DNA of 64,000 nt from Rhizobium redzepovicii (GTDB lineage Bacteria; Pseudomonadota; Alphaproteobacteria; Rhizobiales; Rhizobiaceae). Below the pieces are notes generated by a model. It was not told the origin of the DNA. It ran no database searches and saw only the letters and a program-made list of their open reading frames with translations. Each line of letters begins with the position of its first letter. The first letter of the stretch is position 1. The stretch is from positions 1 through 64,000 of the forward strand of contig NZ_JAILYH010000023.1 of the NCBI RefSeq assembly GCF_019793435.1. Reading direction: 5' to 3'. Made by a program: the position numbers and the translations under genes. Shown here in pieces: positions 17,919 through 26,281 of this stretch.

Positions 17919-18182
17919 CTATCGGCAGACCCTGGTTTCCTTGATGACCGTATGGCCGTGGCGGCGGATTTTTTCCGTCTTGGTAAAGCAGTCGCTGGAA
18001 ACGTAACGCCGACGCATGTCGTGGCGGTAATAGGGGCTGTGATGGCGGTAATAGGGACGTTCCGAATCACGGTAGTAGGGGCGCTCATCACCCGTGGTGA
18101 TCGTCACACTGGCCGCCTTAGATGGCATTGCGGAAAAGATGGATGCGGCAGCGAGTGTGCAGGCAAGGATAATCTGTTTCAT
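17919..18182 (-). CDS. Small exported Tyr/Arg/His-rich protein
   Basis: An 87-residue protein with a signal peptide (MKQIILACTLAAASIFSA, cleavage near SKA-AS). The mature part contains three repeats of the type RPYYR / SPYYRHD and two cysteines near the C-terminus (SDCFTKTEKIRRHGH...RVCR). Similar short exported proteins are common in rhizobia, but I know no function for them. GAGAGG precedes the ATG. A repeat-containing hairpin lies 18 bp upstream of the start. Confidence 0.75.
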   Translation of the reverse strand: MKQIILACTLAAASIFSAMPSKAASVTITTGDERPYYRDSERPYYRHHSPYYRHDMRRRYVSSDCFTKTEKIRRHGHTVIKETRVCR

Positions 18183-18200
18183 GACAAGCCTCTCTTTCTC

Positions 18201-18240
18201 AGTTGCTCATAGGAGCAACTCATTGGTCAGGGGAGCAACT
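18201..18240 (-). promoter_or_regulatory. Hairpin with alternative pairing in the 5' leader
   Basis: On the plus strand AGTTGCTC (18201-18208) can pair with either of two identical GAGCAACT copies (18213-18220 and 18233-18240). It begins 18 bp upstream of the minus-strand start at 18182, within the presumed leader. It could be a switchable mRNA structure or an operator. Confidence 0.45.
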
Positions 18241-18347
18241 CGCCGGAAGCGCTGTCGGTTCAATCACATAGCGTTACCGATTGTGTCATCGGCAACCTTT
18301 GCGGCCACGGATCGTTACTGCTGGAGATCGCCGGAGGCATCGAGAGA

Positions 18348-18866
18348 ATGGGACCGATTGCAAGGATCATCGCCATCGTCGCCGGGCTTGCCGGCGGCAC
18401 GGTGTTTTCACAGGCGCCTGAATTTGCCCAGCAATACCGCCAGCGGATCGGCGGCGCGATCGACGAATTGCGCGTCATCGTCGAGGATTTCAACAGACAG
18501 GCCGCCGACCACCACCTCGATCGCCAGCAGGCGCTGAACACCTATGCGCAATCCCCCGACGATTTCCTCCGCGACCGCGGCGTCTCGATGCAAGGCACGA
18601 TCTCGCGCTACGAAACGCTGCTGGCGCAGCAAGTGAAACTCGGCACCGCGGCACCCGTGGCCAAGCCCTTCGTGCTGCTCCGCGAGCCGGACGATGTCGT
18701 ATTCGCCAACACCTGGCGGGATTTTGTGCCGGGTGTGCCGGTCAGCTTCGCAGGTCTTGTCTGGGGTGCGATTGGTTTTGTCGGTGGGTGGGTTGCGGCG
18801 GCGCTGTTGGGATTGGGGGCGCGACGCGCGGTGAGGACACGGCGAGCCGACGGCACAGCAATGTGA
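18348..18866 (+). CDS. DUF2937-like membrane protein
   Basis: A 172-residue protein with an N-terminal hydrophobic segment (IARIIAIVAGLAGGTVF), a central helical region with an EFAQQYRQRIGGAIDEL motif, and a C-terminal membrane segment (AGLVWGAIGFVGGWVAAALLG) ending in positive charges. This layout fits the DUF2937 family of two-span inner-membrane proteins. Function is unknown. It marks the last clearly core gene before the accessory zone on the left. Confidence 0.7.
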   Translation: MGPIARIIAIVAGLAGGTVFSQAPEFAQQYRQRIGGAIDELRVIVEDFNRQAADHHLDRQQALNTYAQSPDDFLRDRGVSMQGTISRYETLLAQQVKLGTAAPVAKPFVLLREPDDVVFANTWRDFVPGVPVSFAGLVWGAIGFVGGWVAAALLGLGARRAVRTRRADGTAM

Positions 18867-18932
18867 TGATGAGGCTAGCCAAGCTTTGGAAGCCGACGGC
18901 CGCCGGTTTTTGCAGCGGATCTTCGAAGGGCG

Positions 18933-19250
18933 CTATAAGCCAGCCGCCTTGCGCAACGCATCGTTCATCCTTGACTGCCAGCCTTTGCCAGTGGCCTTGT
19001 AAAACTGGATGATATCGGCATCGAGACGAATGTTCAGGGGTTGCTTCGGATTGTCCAGCTTGGGTCGACCGCGGGCCGCAATGGCCCTTTCCATCTTCTC
19101 GGCAACCTCAGGAAATGCCTCCTTGAAGGGCTTGGCGCTTGCCATCTCTTCCTTGGACAGAGGGGGATTGTCGGAGACGGCATCCCAATCTTCCTTGGAG
19201 TAGCCGCGGCCAGGCTGGAACTGCGTCGTTTTCCGGGCTTTGATAATCAT
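18933..19250 (-). CDS. BrnA-like antitoxin without an adjacent toxin
   Basis: A 105-residue protein with the BrnA-type arrangement: a charged N-terminal part (GYSKEDWDAVSDNPPLSKEE), a lysine/arginine-rich linker, and a C-terminal ribbon-helix-helix-like segment (PLNIRLDADIIQFYKATGKG, then WQSRMNDALRKAAGL). BrnA normally represses and neutralises the BrnT RNase encoded immediately upstream. Here the upstream gene on the same strand is a NYN-domain protein and no BrnT-like frame is seen. The ATG at 19250 follows AAAGGAG. Confidence 0.75.
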   Translation of the reverse strand: MIIKARKTTQFQPGRGYSKEDWDAVSDNPPLSKEEMASAKPFKEAFPEVAEKMERAIAARGRPKLDNPKQPLNIRLDADIIQFYKATGKGWQSRMNDALRKAAGL

Positions 19251-19347
19251 CGGATCATGCTCCTTTCGTCCTTGCGGGCGACACTTTCTTGCTCCGAGCA
19301 TTGTTCGGGTGTATCTGCCGGCGCGTGGCTGAAGGCGACCGCCGCAC

Positions 19348-20157
19348 CTAGAGGTGCTTAAATTCTGATTGTAACTCGGCCGGTAACTCGACCCCGTAAT
19401 CATCACACGCGATGAGCCGAGTGTTCTTCCAATTGCCGCCCCTTAGATTCAGTCTATCGCTGCGCTCCGGTGCCGGCCAAGATGCCCAAATGGTGTTATC
19501 GATTAGATGGCACCATACCTCGATACCCAATAAATCATCGGACCAGATGTGCTGACAGTTTCCATCATGCGAAGCATCAGCATACGATGGGATTGGAAAT
19601 GATCCGAAGCGCGCCTGAAATGATGCGTCTAACCAATCGTACACTTGCTTCACAGTTATCGGGCGTCGAGCGTCAGCGGCCGCAAGCAGTTCTTTGGAGG
19701 CTTTCGGCGGATGGATAAGGGTGACAAACATCCCTTCGTTCGAGAGTGCGTTGAGCAGGGGGGTGAAGTCAGCGTCTCCCGCAAGTAGACTAGCGGCTGT
19801 CATATTGCGGCGGATCGTGTGGATCATCATGTCCACAGCGATCATTACATCGACCTTCTTTTGCTCTAAACCGCGCCCCTTCCGATAACGGGTGTCGCCT
19901 TCGTTGACGCGAAACCGATCAAAGGTGGCGAGTTTCGCGTGAAGCTGTTCAACCTCCTGGCGTTCAACCTCAAAATCCTCGTCAGACTGGCTCGGCTTTC
20001 GGGCCGGGAGCGCGTCGTAGTAGAAGATTTTCTCGTACCCGGCTGAGAGGCTCCACCAGTTTATTTTGAATGGCGGTCCTTCGCAGTAGCGGTGAGAAAT
20101 GTCGTTTAGGCGAGCGCGCAGACATCCCCCATCAAGAAAAAGGTATCGTGTCACCAT
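19348..20157 (-). CDS. NYN-domain (PIN-like) nuclease
   Basis: A 269-residue protein with an N-terminal NYN/DUF88 domain. Acidic positions typical of the active site are visible: Asp9 in RYLFLDGG, the KKVDVMIAVDM segment, and the LAGDADFTPLLNAL segment. The C-terminal third (about residues 180-269, with DGNCQHIW and WASWPAPE) is not recognised and may set specificity. NYN proteins are metal-dependent RNases, some in RNA turnover and some in defence. It lies just upstream of the BrnA-like gene on the same strand, with a 97-bp gap. Confidence 0.8.
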   Translation of the reverse strand: MVTRYLFLDGGCLRARLNDISHRYCEGPPFKINWWSLSAGYEKIFYYDALPARKPSQSDEDFEVERQEVEQLHAKLATFDRFRVNEGDTRYRKGRGLEQKKVDVMIAVDMMIHTIRRNMTAASLLAGDADFTPLLNALSNEGMFVTLIHPPKASKELLAAADARRPITVKQVYDWLDASFQARFGSFPIPSYADASHDGNCQHIWSDDLLGIEVWCHLIDNTIWASWPAPERSDRLNLRGGNWKNTRLIACDDYGVELPAELQSEFKHL

Positions 20158-20201
20158 AGCTGCCCCCTATACGATGTGGGTGAGGAATCGGAGCCGATCC
20201 G

Positions 20202-20648
20202 TCACTTGATCAATTCTTTCACCCTGTCGAGCGACCAATCTGAACTGCTCTTTCCATCGACTTCGACGGAATAATAAGCCGCGGTTGATGCATCTCCCTC
20301 GTTGTCGAAATAATCACACGCGGCCATGCCTCGAATGAGCGTTCCATAGGTATTCGGAGCGTCATACGTGATGATCAGAGAGAAAATTGTGGGCTTAATC
20401 TCATCGAAGAGCCGCATATACAATGTCCGCGCATTGGCGTCATTCTCTGTCTTGTTAAGATAATCCCCGTACTCCTCTCGCGTCATCACTTTGTCGGATA
20501 ACTGACTAATCTCCACGCGCCGATATCCGGATCGCGATACCAACCGCTCCTTCAATACCTTCTCGCAAGCGCTTACCAGGTTGGAATCGAAGAAACTGCA
20601 GCCGGATGGCACCGACAACGCCAGCAGCGCTACGGTCATCGATCTCAT
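20202..20648 (-). CDS. Hypothetical lipoprotein
   Basis: A 148-residue protein starting MRSMTVALLALSVPSGCSF: a short signal peptide with a lipobox-like PSG-C, so lipidation at Cys17 is likely. The mature domain (CEKVLKERLVSRSGYRRVE... to ACDYFDNEGD) resembles small periplasmic proteins of unknown function. GGGAG precedes the ATG at 20648; a longer upstream frame is less likely. Confidence 0.65.
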   Translation of the reverse strand: MRSMTVALLALSVPSGCSFFDSNLVSACEKVLKERLVSRSGYRRVEISQLSDKVMTREEYGDYLNKTENDANARTLYMRLFDEIKPTIFSLIITYDAPNTYGTLIRGMAACDYFDNEGDASTAAYYSVEVDGKSSSDWSLDRVKELIK

Positions 20649-21100
20649 GAATTCTCCCACATCCCCAGCGCGAAGAATGGCATGGCGCACGCATCAGTCA
20701 AGAGATGGGTCCGATTTGCTCGTCTGCACGTGTGAGGTTACGGCGTGTGGAATTCTCGCTGGTGATGAGCGCGGCAATCTCTGCCTCACCTCCGGCCGGA
20801 GAAGGTCTGACTTGAAATGTTGTCGGCTCGCGCCGCTCATCACGGAATGGGTCATCGCTTCGTTATGGCGGAGGAGGTAGCGGGGATCTGCGGCGGTGAG
20901 GATTTTCCCGGCCTCGGCGCGCTCAGCGATCAGCCTCGATCTCCACGACGTCGGCTTTAAGGCCGCGCTTTGCCGCCTGCGGGCACAGACAGCGCGGGTA
21001 GGGCTTTAGGCCGGGGAAAAGATAGCGGGAGAGGGAAAACGACTTTGTAAATTGTCTCAAGAAAAGAATACTTCCGCCTGAAGAATAGGCGAGGTGAGTC
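20649..21100. other. Non-coding stretch with a probable gene remnant
   Basis: About 450 bp without an intact gene. On the minus strand at roughly 20930-21035 a frame reads LSRYLFPGLKPYPRCLCPQ and continues to a stop with coding-like composition but no start, suggesting the leftover 3' end of a lost gene. The rest shows nothing recognisable apart from the promoter region needed by the HEPN gene. Confidence 0.4.
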
Positions 21101-22537
21101 GTGATTGACGAGGTGGCAGTCGAGCGAGCGAGGTCGCTATACCGGGCTTTCGAAGCTGCCTTCGACGAACTGCATGCGGCGGTCCTAGAGAAAATTGGGA
21201 ACCCGGGCCAATATTTCAGCCCGCATAACGACTATCCAACTTTGTCGCTCATGGACAGCGGGTTCCCTATTTCCCGCGAGCATGGCTTCTATTCGGATAA
21301 TGCGCCGAGAAATTACGTCGGAGTGTTTCGGCCGTTGTCACTCCTCGGCGCACTCACGCACCGCCACCCCGAGAGGGAATTCCCCGAAGGCGCAAAGCTC
21401 ATCTCACTGCTCAAAGGAAGTAAGTTGGGTGAGCGGTTCCAGCTATACGAGCCGTATTCGGGGCATGATGTCGATCGGATGGTAGCTACAGCGGTCGAGC
21501 GGTACCTGCACGCCTATGGCACAGGCCCGCTCAATCCTGATAATCGCGGGAAAGTGCTTCGCCCTATCTTGATGGGCGTAATCCGCGACGATTACCCCGT
21601 GACGGTGATGGTGCCTATCGCGCTAACCCACTTCGCGGCTGACCGCTTTCGGCTCAGCAGAAACGCCTATGTCGCCCGCATTCCCAAGGGCCTGCAGTTG
21701 GCTCGTTCCCGTATCGACCGTCGCGGTTCCGGAGCCGTGGCTGGCGTCGTCAGCGCGGCGACCCATGCATACGTTTCGACGGACTGGAGCATGCCGGCGT
21801 CAACCATTCGAGGAGTGCGAGATGGACTCAACGACCCATCCCAGAACGTCCTAGAAGAGATCGACGTTTTTTTCGCGGCCCTTCGCGCCGCCACCGGTGC
21901 AATTACGGGTTACGCTCAGGTCTGCATGGTGCCGAGGCGGTGGTCTGTCGGTTACTTCGTAGATCTTCCGCCGGTTTTCGGCGCGACCTACCGCCGCTAT
22001 CCAAACAGTTTCGACAATTATGGCTGGGCGGGCAGCGGTCAGAGTGTGGTTACAGCGCGGGAATTGGAAGACGTTCGGAGGCTCTACAATCTCATCCACG
22101 GACGGCGGGAAGAGAGGGTTGCTATAGCGCTCAAGCGACTGAACAGCTGCATGACGCGCGACGACGCCGTAGACGCGATCCTCGACGCGACGATAGGCCT
22201 TGAAGTGCTCCTCGGCGACCAGGAGAATCAAGCGCTCTCTTACAAGCTCCGCTTACGTGCGGGAGCGCTAGCAAAGCTCAGTGGGACGCGAAAACCGTCA
22301 GACGTCGTTGCGAGCGTAAAAAAAATCTATGAAGCGCGGTCAGCGATAGTCCACGGACTGAAAACCAAGAAACCGAAAAAACGCCTCCTCGAGCCCGAGG
22401 CGGAACCATATGTTGCTGAGCGTGCGACGGCGGCGGACATGTTGCGATTCATCATCGACATCTTGCTTGAGCATCCAGTGTACTTGGATCCGCTCAAGAT
22501 TGACGCGGACCTGCTAATCGAGCCAGCTTTTGACTGA
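21101..22537 (+). CDS. ApeA-like HEPN-domain protein
   Basis: A 478-residue protein. The C-terminal third looks like an ApeA-type HEPN domain: DAILDATIGLEVLLGD, LSYKLRLRAGALAKL, and the RNase-type motif R413-SAIV-H418 (RX4H). The N-terminal 300 residues (PRNYVGVFRPLSLLGALTH, then YVSTDWSMP) are not recognised. HEPN proteins of this type are RNases used in abortive phage defence, so a defence role is inferred. It lies outside the mobile element, 250 bp from the disrupted tRNA, in an accessory zone beside the integration site. The start is a GTG at 21101 after AGGCGAGGTGA. Confidence 0.65.
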   Translation: MIDEVAVERARSLYRAFEAAFDELHAAVLEKIGNPGQYFSPHNDYPTLSLMDSGFPISREHGFYSDNAPRNYVGVFRPLSLLGALTHRHPEREFPEGAKLISLLKGSKLGERFQLYEPYSGHDVDRMVATAVERYLHAYGTGPLNPDNRGKVLRPILMGVIRDDYPVTVMVPIALTHFAADRFRLSRNAYVARIPKGLQLARSRIDRRGSGAVAGVVSAATHAYVSTDWSMPASTIRGVRDGLNDPSQNVLEEIDVFFAALRAATGAITGYAQVCMVPRRWSVGYFVDLPPVFGATYRRYPNSFDNYGWAGSGQSVVTARELEDVRRLYNLIHGRREERVAIALKRLNSCMTRDDAVDAILDATIGLEVLLGDQENQALSYKLRLRAGALAKLSGTRKPSDVVASVKKIYEARSAIVHGLKTKKPKKRLLEPEAEPYVAERATAADMLRFIIDILLEHPVYLDPLKIDADLLIEPAFD

Positions 22538-22787
22538 GGGGCAGGGAGGATAAAAAACCGCCGCGCTGCGCTTAGGCCGCGCGGTGCGGCCGGCATCCGC
22601 CGGATGGGCGCGGGAGAAGTACTGATTCTCAATGAGGGGGGAAGCTTTAATTTCTTGGATGGCGCGGGCATGCCGGGAGAATGCCACAGCGGGGGCGAAT
22701 CGTCACCATTGAGCACGATCCGTTAGCCCAAGCCGTTTTCTTCCCTCGCAGGGCTGCCTTTATGCGGCACCTAAGTCATTGAAAAAC

Positions 22788-22843
22788 TGGTGATCCCGAC
22801 GCGATTCGAACGCGTGACCCCCAGATTAGGAATCTGGTGCTCT
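22788..22843 (-). pseudogene. 3' part of host tRNA-Arg(CCU), separated by the mobile element
   Basis: On the minus strand this contains the end of the D-stem, the full anticodon arm (CCAGA-TTCCTAA-TCTGG, anticodon CCU), the T arm (ACGCG-TTCGAAT-CGCGT), the 3' acceptor strand CGGGATC, discriminator A and encoded CCA. The 5' acceptor strand, most of the D arm and the promoter are absent; they lie 34 kb away at 56971-56999. Joined, the two parts make a perfect 77-nt tRNA. This host copy has no intron. Confidence 0.92.
22836..22843. repeat. Left attachment-site core (direct repeat)
   Basis: GGTGCTCT, within the tRNA, adjoins the left element end and recurs as GGTACTCT at 56971-56978. The left copy keeps the normal tRNA D-stem (GAGC). 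The right copy has one base change that breaks a D-stem pair, so the right copy was probably brought in by the element. Confidence 0.85.
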
Positions 22844-22870
22844 TTTCATAGCGGTGCGTACTTTACTGGT
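22844..22870 (+). repeat. Left terminal inverted repeat
   Basis: TTTCATAG (22844-22851), a 10-bp spacer, then TTTACTGGT (22862-22870). The right end, read inward, has TTTCATAG, an 8-bp spacer and TTTACTGGT. The two boxes are probably the recombinase binding sites. Confidence 0.85.
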
Positions 22871-23304
22871 AGTTACTGCCCCACCCTCCAACGGCTGATT
22901 GGTTCTCCAGTCATCAATGGGCAGCAAGGCCACACCTGGCGTTGCTGTTCCCAAGCCGACGCTACGAGTGAATGACCCTGTCAAGGCCGGAGAGCGAGCC
23001 CCTGCGGCGAGCGTGCCTTTACAGGGACAGGCACGAGTGGCTTATCAAACAAAGAAGTATCCGCCCGTCAGGCGGATTCCGTTTAGGTATACGAGCCGTT
23101 CGGACCAGCGACCTTCCGTCTGGCGGTCCGTTCGGCCGTATACAAAACAAATGCCGGGCCCATTGGCCCGTCCTTTTCGTCGAGCTTGCGAGACGCTTCG
23201 GCTTTAGCTTGGTCACTGGGATGGCAACCGTTACATCACCACGTGAGCATACGTCGCAACAAAGGTGGCGATGGTGCCGCGAGCGCCAGGAAGCGCGCGC
23301 TCGA
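22871..23304. repeat. Gene-free left subterminal region with inverted repeats
   Basis: No gene was found in 430 bp. Several hairpins occur: a long imperfect inverted repeat with arms at 23087-23106 (GTATACGAGCCGTTCGGACC) and 23125-23143 (GGTCCGTTCGGCCGTATAC); cgtgcct/aggcacg near 23010-23035; ccgcc/ggcgg at 23061-23075; and cgggcc/ggcccg near 23155-23170. Such clusters near an element end are candidates for accessory recombination sites or structured RNA. Confidence 0.6.
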
Positions 23305-23850
23305 TTACGAAGATATTTTCAGGCTTGGGAGCCAACGAACGCCCACTCCATAGTAGCGTTTTGTCGCGGCGTCGCTCCATCCGAGGAACTCGACGTTGTT
23401 CCGTTCGTAGTAGCCCTGCATCGTCTCTGACGAGTCAGTCCAATGGTCGCCGCGCTCCAAAGCTTTCACTGTCGCAACGGACAACCCGGTTTCGCTTGCA
23501 ATGACTTTTTGCGTTTTGTTCAGGAGAGCTCTGGCGGCTGGAAAAGATATCCCAACGTCTTCGGTTTGGAATCGCAATCGCTCTTCCGGGTTGTCCGCCG
23601 ATCCAGGAGCGCTCCATTTTGCGCCTGCACCGCGGACCCCTGTTCCGATCTTAGCTTCTCCCAGAAACTCAATCCCACGGGACATGTAAAAGTCGATCAG
23701 CGCGAGATTGAGGTCGAACATAGATTCCGACGTTTCGGCGGTCGAGATGTACCGCCTTGTGACGCCGGCGAGATCGGCGGCTTCTTGCTGTGAAAACCCC
23801 GTTAATGCACGTGCGACCCTGAGTGCTTCCGGTGGAGCAGGTAACCTCAT
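23305..23850 (-). CDS. Tandem-HTH (Xre-like) transcriptional regulator
   Basis: A 181-residue protein containing two copies of the same module. Copy one reads ALRVARALTGFSQQEAADLAG...FYMSRGIEFLGE and copy two PAARALLNKTQKVIASETGLSV...YYERNNVEFLGW. Each is an Xre-type helix-turn-helix followed by a short tail ending EFLG and then GVR-W. It may bind DNA as a pseudo-dimer. The ATG at 23850 begins at the first module. It is the first gene at the left end of the island, transcribed toward the end, and is a candidate regulator of island genes. A palindrome lies about 75 bp upstream. Confidence 0.75.
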   Translation of the reverse strand: MRLPAPPEALRVARALTGFSQQEAADLAGVTRRYISTAETSESMFDLNLALIDFYMSRGIEFLGEAKIGTGVRGAGAKWSAPGSADNPEERLRFQTEDVGISFPAARALLNKTQKVIASETGLSVATVKALERGDHWTDSSETMQGYYERNNVEFLGWSDAATKRYYGVGVRWLPSLKISS

Positions 23851-23924
23851 TGATCCGAGAAGCCGCCCGCCGGAAAAATTGTCAACATTTACCGTATGGG
23901 GTCTTTTAATATCCGAAAGGGAGT

Positions 23925-23942
23925 CTATAAGGATTCCTATAG
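23925..23942. promoter_or_regulatory. Operator-like palindrome between divergent transcripts
   Basis: CTATAAGGATTCCTATAG is an 18-bp imperfect palindrome (7 of 9 pairs) in an AT-rich stretch upstream of the tandem-HTH gene. It is a candidate binding site for that regulator. Confidence 0.45.
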
Positions 23943-23974
23943 GATGATAAAACAACCATAAAATGGAGGCTATC

Positions 23975-24172
23975 TTGGCACCAAGTGATTCGGGTCTGCT
24001 TCAGGTAAGCGCCGACAGACGATGGCTGCTTGCCCAGCAGCATTGTAGTCTGATTGACGACGGGGAAGATATCGACCAACCCGCTGATCCAAAGTCGCCA
24101 GTCCTGGGCGGAAGCTGGTTCTTGCTGACCGATCGTTGCACGGCCTGGTGGTTCAAGGGGTCACTAACCTAA
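23975..24172 (+). CDS. Possible small protein, divergent from the HTH regulator
   Basis: A 65-codon frame (APSDSGLLQVSADRRWLLAQ to WWFKGSLT) beginning with a TTG at 23975 preceded by GGAGG at the right spacing; an ATG at 23963 is an alternative. It is unrecognised and rests mainly on the ribosome binding site. About 170 bp without a gene separates it from the AAA protease gene. Confidence 0.35.
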   Translation: MAPSDSGLLQVSADRRWLLAQQHCSLIDDGEDIDQPADPKSPVLGGSWFLLTDRCTAWWFKGSLT

Positions 24173-24343
24173 TGACAGGTAGTCGATCAGACGTCCCAAA
24201 CGATGTCTCCTATTCTCGGATGAGAAGCCGGGGCTCAAGAGAAGCTTCTCGTGCCGGAAACTGCATGGACCTGCCAATGGTCAGGTAAGCACTCCTTCAT
24301 AGGCCTAGCAGAGGCCTGAACGCATCGAATTTTAGGATGTCTC

Positions 24344-26281
24344 ATGCCGAACCCTGAGTCTGGCAAGCGATCACGCGTGCCTTGGAATACGAGAACTCGC
24401 CAATGGCGCTACGTCACTGTGCCGGTCTACATGGCGTATTGCGCCGTCGCGGCCGCATTGCGGCCTTGGAATGGAATAGAGCGGAAATTCATAGCGACGC
24501 TGATCTTCAAAGACGATTATTACCAACCCATCTACTCGCAGGCAGCTCAGGTGTTCGCGAGGGAGATTTGGAAGTCCTCCGAGTGGGAGACCTACATCTT
24601 TGAGTGGTCCAATTCGCCATTTCGTGACCAGTCGCTTGCTGAGAAGAATGGGCGTGGCATATTTTTATCGCCGCCGGGCTACCGGCTTACCGACGACGAG
24701 CGGCTGTTCTCGGATGCCGTGATCGAAATCGGGCCTCGGTCTCCGGAGCATGCAAGGGCTGCACTTCGGCGGGCCGGAATTCCGGTCGACGACGAACTCG
24801 TCGAGCTGTTGATTTCGGCACCGTGGGCAAGGCTGCATTCCGCCTTTCAGGATCGGCGTGGTCCGGTCCAAGGTTTGGAACGCCTTCGACGCGAGACAAC
24901 CAGGCTCAAAGAGGTCGAGTCTGCCAAAGTCCTACACGATGATGCTCCGACACTTGAGGACATGCATGGCCTTGGACCTGCTGTGGAGTGGGGACGTAAT
25001 CTCGCGAAAGACCTCGCAGATTACAAATGCGGGCTTATCGGCTGGAACGAAGTCGATGCCGGCGTCTTGCTTTCCGGGCCTCCAGGCATTGGGAAAACGC
25101 TGTTCGCGAGTGCACTCGCCAACTCCTGCAAAGTACCGATCATCTACGGCTCGGTTTCTAAATGGCAGGAAGCCGGCGCTCTTGATGCGCACCTTAAAGC
25201 CATGCGCGCTTCCTTCAAGGCGGCGCGCGATAAGGCACCATCGGTCCTATTCATCGATGAATTCGACACCTTGGGAAAACGGACGACCTCTGACCGGAAC
25301 GCGGGCTACCACAACGGCGTGATTGCTGGTGCGCTTGAGCAGCTCGATGGCTTTGAACGTCGAGAGGGCGTAGTCGTTGTTGCTGCATGCAACCACCCTC
25401 GGCTCGTCGATGCCGCTCTTCTGCGAGCAGGAAGGCTCGACAGGCATTTGGAGCTAACGCTTCCGGATGGCCCTTCTCGCCGCGGCATTCTGAAGTTTCA
25501 CACTGGAATCGAGCTGTCGTCCGCAGACGCGGAGATGTTCGAATTCGCTACCGAAGGGTTTTCGGGTGCGGAGATCGAGCGTCTTGTCAGGGATGCGAAA
25601 CGAGCGGCCCGCCGTCAAGGTAAGTGCTTTAGCGCGCTCCACATTTTCGACCAGCTCCCAGTTACCGAGAAGCTTCCAGAAGATTATGTCAGGGTGATCG
25701 CGGTCCATGAGGCCGGCCATGCCTTAATCGGCTATGAGATCGGACATGAAGTCTCAGGCATCACGATCTCGAAATGGAGGATCAGCGGCGAGCGGCGGGT
25801 GCTTGGCACCGTCGAGACCACGCTCCCGGAGGTGCGGGTTAGAACCAAGACCACCTACCTCGACACGATAGCCATCTTCCTGGGTGGTATCGCAGCCGAG
25901 ATGGAAGTCTTCGGAAACTTCGCGGACGGGGCATCGGGCTCTAGTGAGGCAGACCTGAACAGGGCGACCGATCTTGCGACGATGGTCGAGGGTACGACCG
26001 GTATGGGCCACACACTCGCGGTGGAGAGTCCCGGTCCGGACGAGTTCGCGAGGATGCGGCTTTACAATGCGGAACTCCGAGAACAGGTCCACGTGTTGCT
26101 GGAGAGCGAGCTTGCAAGGACGAGGTCTGTCATTCAAAGGCAGCGTCCTGCGCTGGACGCGCTCGTCGATAGACTGATGGTTAGTCCTACCATGACCGGA
26201 GAGGAAGTCGTGCAAGTGTTACAAGGCAACAGGCGCTCGGTCGTCAGCCTTGCTAAGACACAGCTTAGGACGGGAACGTGA
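24344..26281 (+). CDS. FtsH-like AAA+ zinc metalloprotease without membrane anchor
   Basis: A 645-residue protein. After about 220 unrecognised N-terminal residues comes an AAA+ module: Walker A GPPGIGKT (Lys251), Walker B VLFIDEFDTL, and second region of homology LLRAGRLDRHLEL. An M41-type peptidase domain follows, with zinc motif H455-EAG-H459 and probable third ligand Asp537 in GSSEADLNRATDL. Genuine FtsH has two N-terminal transmembrane helices; none is clear here, so this is likely a soluble relative that unfolds and cuts specific targets. Its stop overlaps the ATG of the next gene, implying a two-gene unit. Its place among defence genes suggests immunity, but that is inference. Confidence 0.82.
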   Translation: MPNPESGKRSRVPWNTRTRQWRYVTVPVYMAYCAVAAALRPWNGIERKFIATLIFKDDYYQPIYSQAAQVFAREIWKSSEWETYIFEWSNSPFRDQSLAEKNGRGIFLSPPGYRLTDDERLFSDAVIEIGPRSPEHARAALRRAGIPVDDELVELLISAPWARLHSAFQDRRGPVQGLERLRRETTRLKEVESAKVLHDDAPTLEDMHGLGPAVEWGRNLAKDLADYKCGLIGWNEVDAGVLLSGPPGIGKTLFASALANSCKVPIIYGSVSKWQEAGALDAHLKAMRASFKAARDKAPSVLFIDEFDTLGKRTTSDRNAGYHNGVIAGALEQLDGFERREGVVVVAACNHPRLVDAALLRAGRLDRHLELTLPDGPSRRGILKFHTGIELSSADAEMFEFATEGFSGAEIERLVRDAKRAARRQGKCFSALHIFDQLPVTEKLPEDYVRVIAVHEAGHALIGYEIGHEVSGITISKWRISGERRVLGTVETTLPEVRVRTKTTYLDTIAIFLGGIAAEMEVFGNFADGASGSSEADLNRATDLATMVEGTTGMGHTLAVESPGPDEFARMRLYNAELREQVHVLLESELARTRSVIQRQRPALDALVDRLMVSPTMTGEEVVQVLQGNRRSVVSLAKTQLRTGT

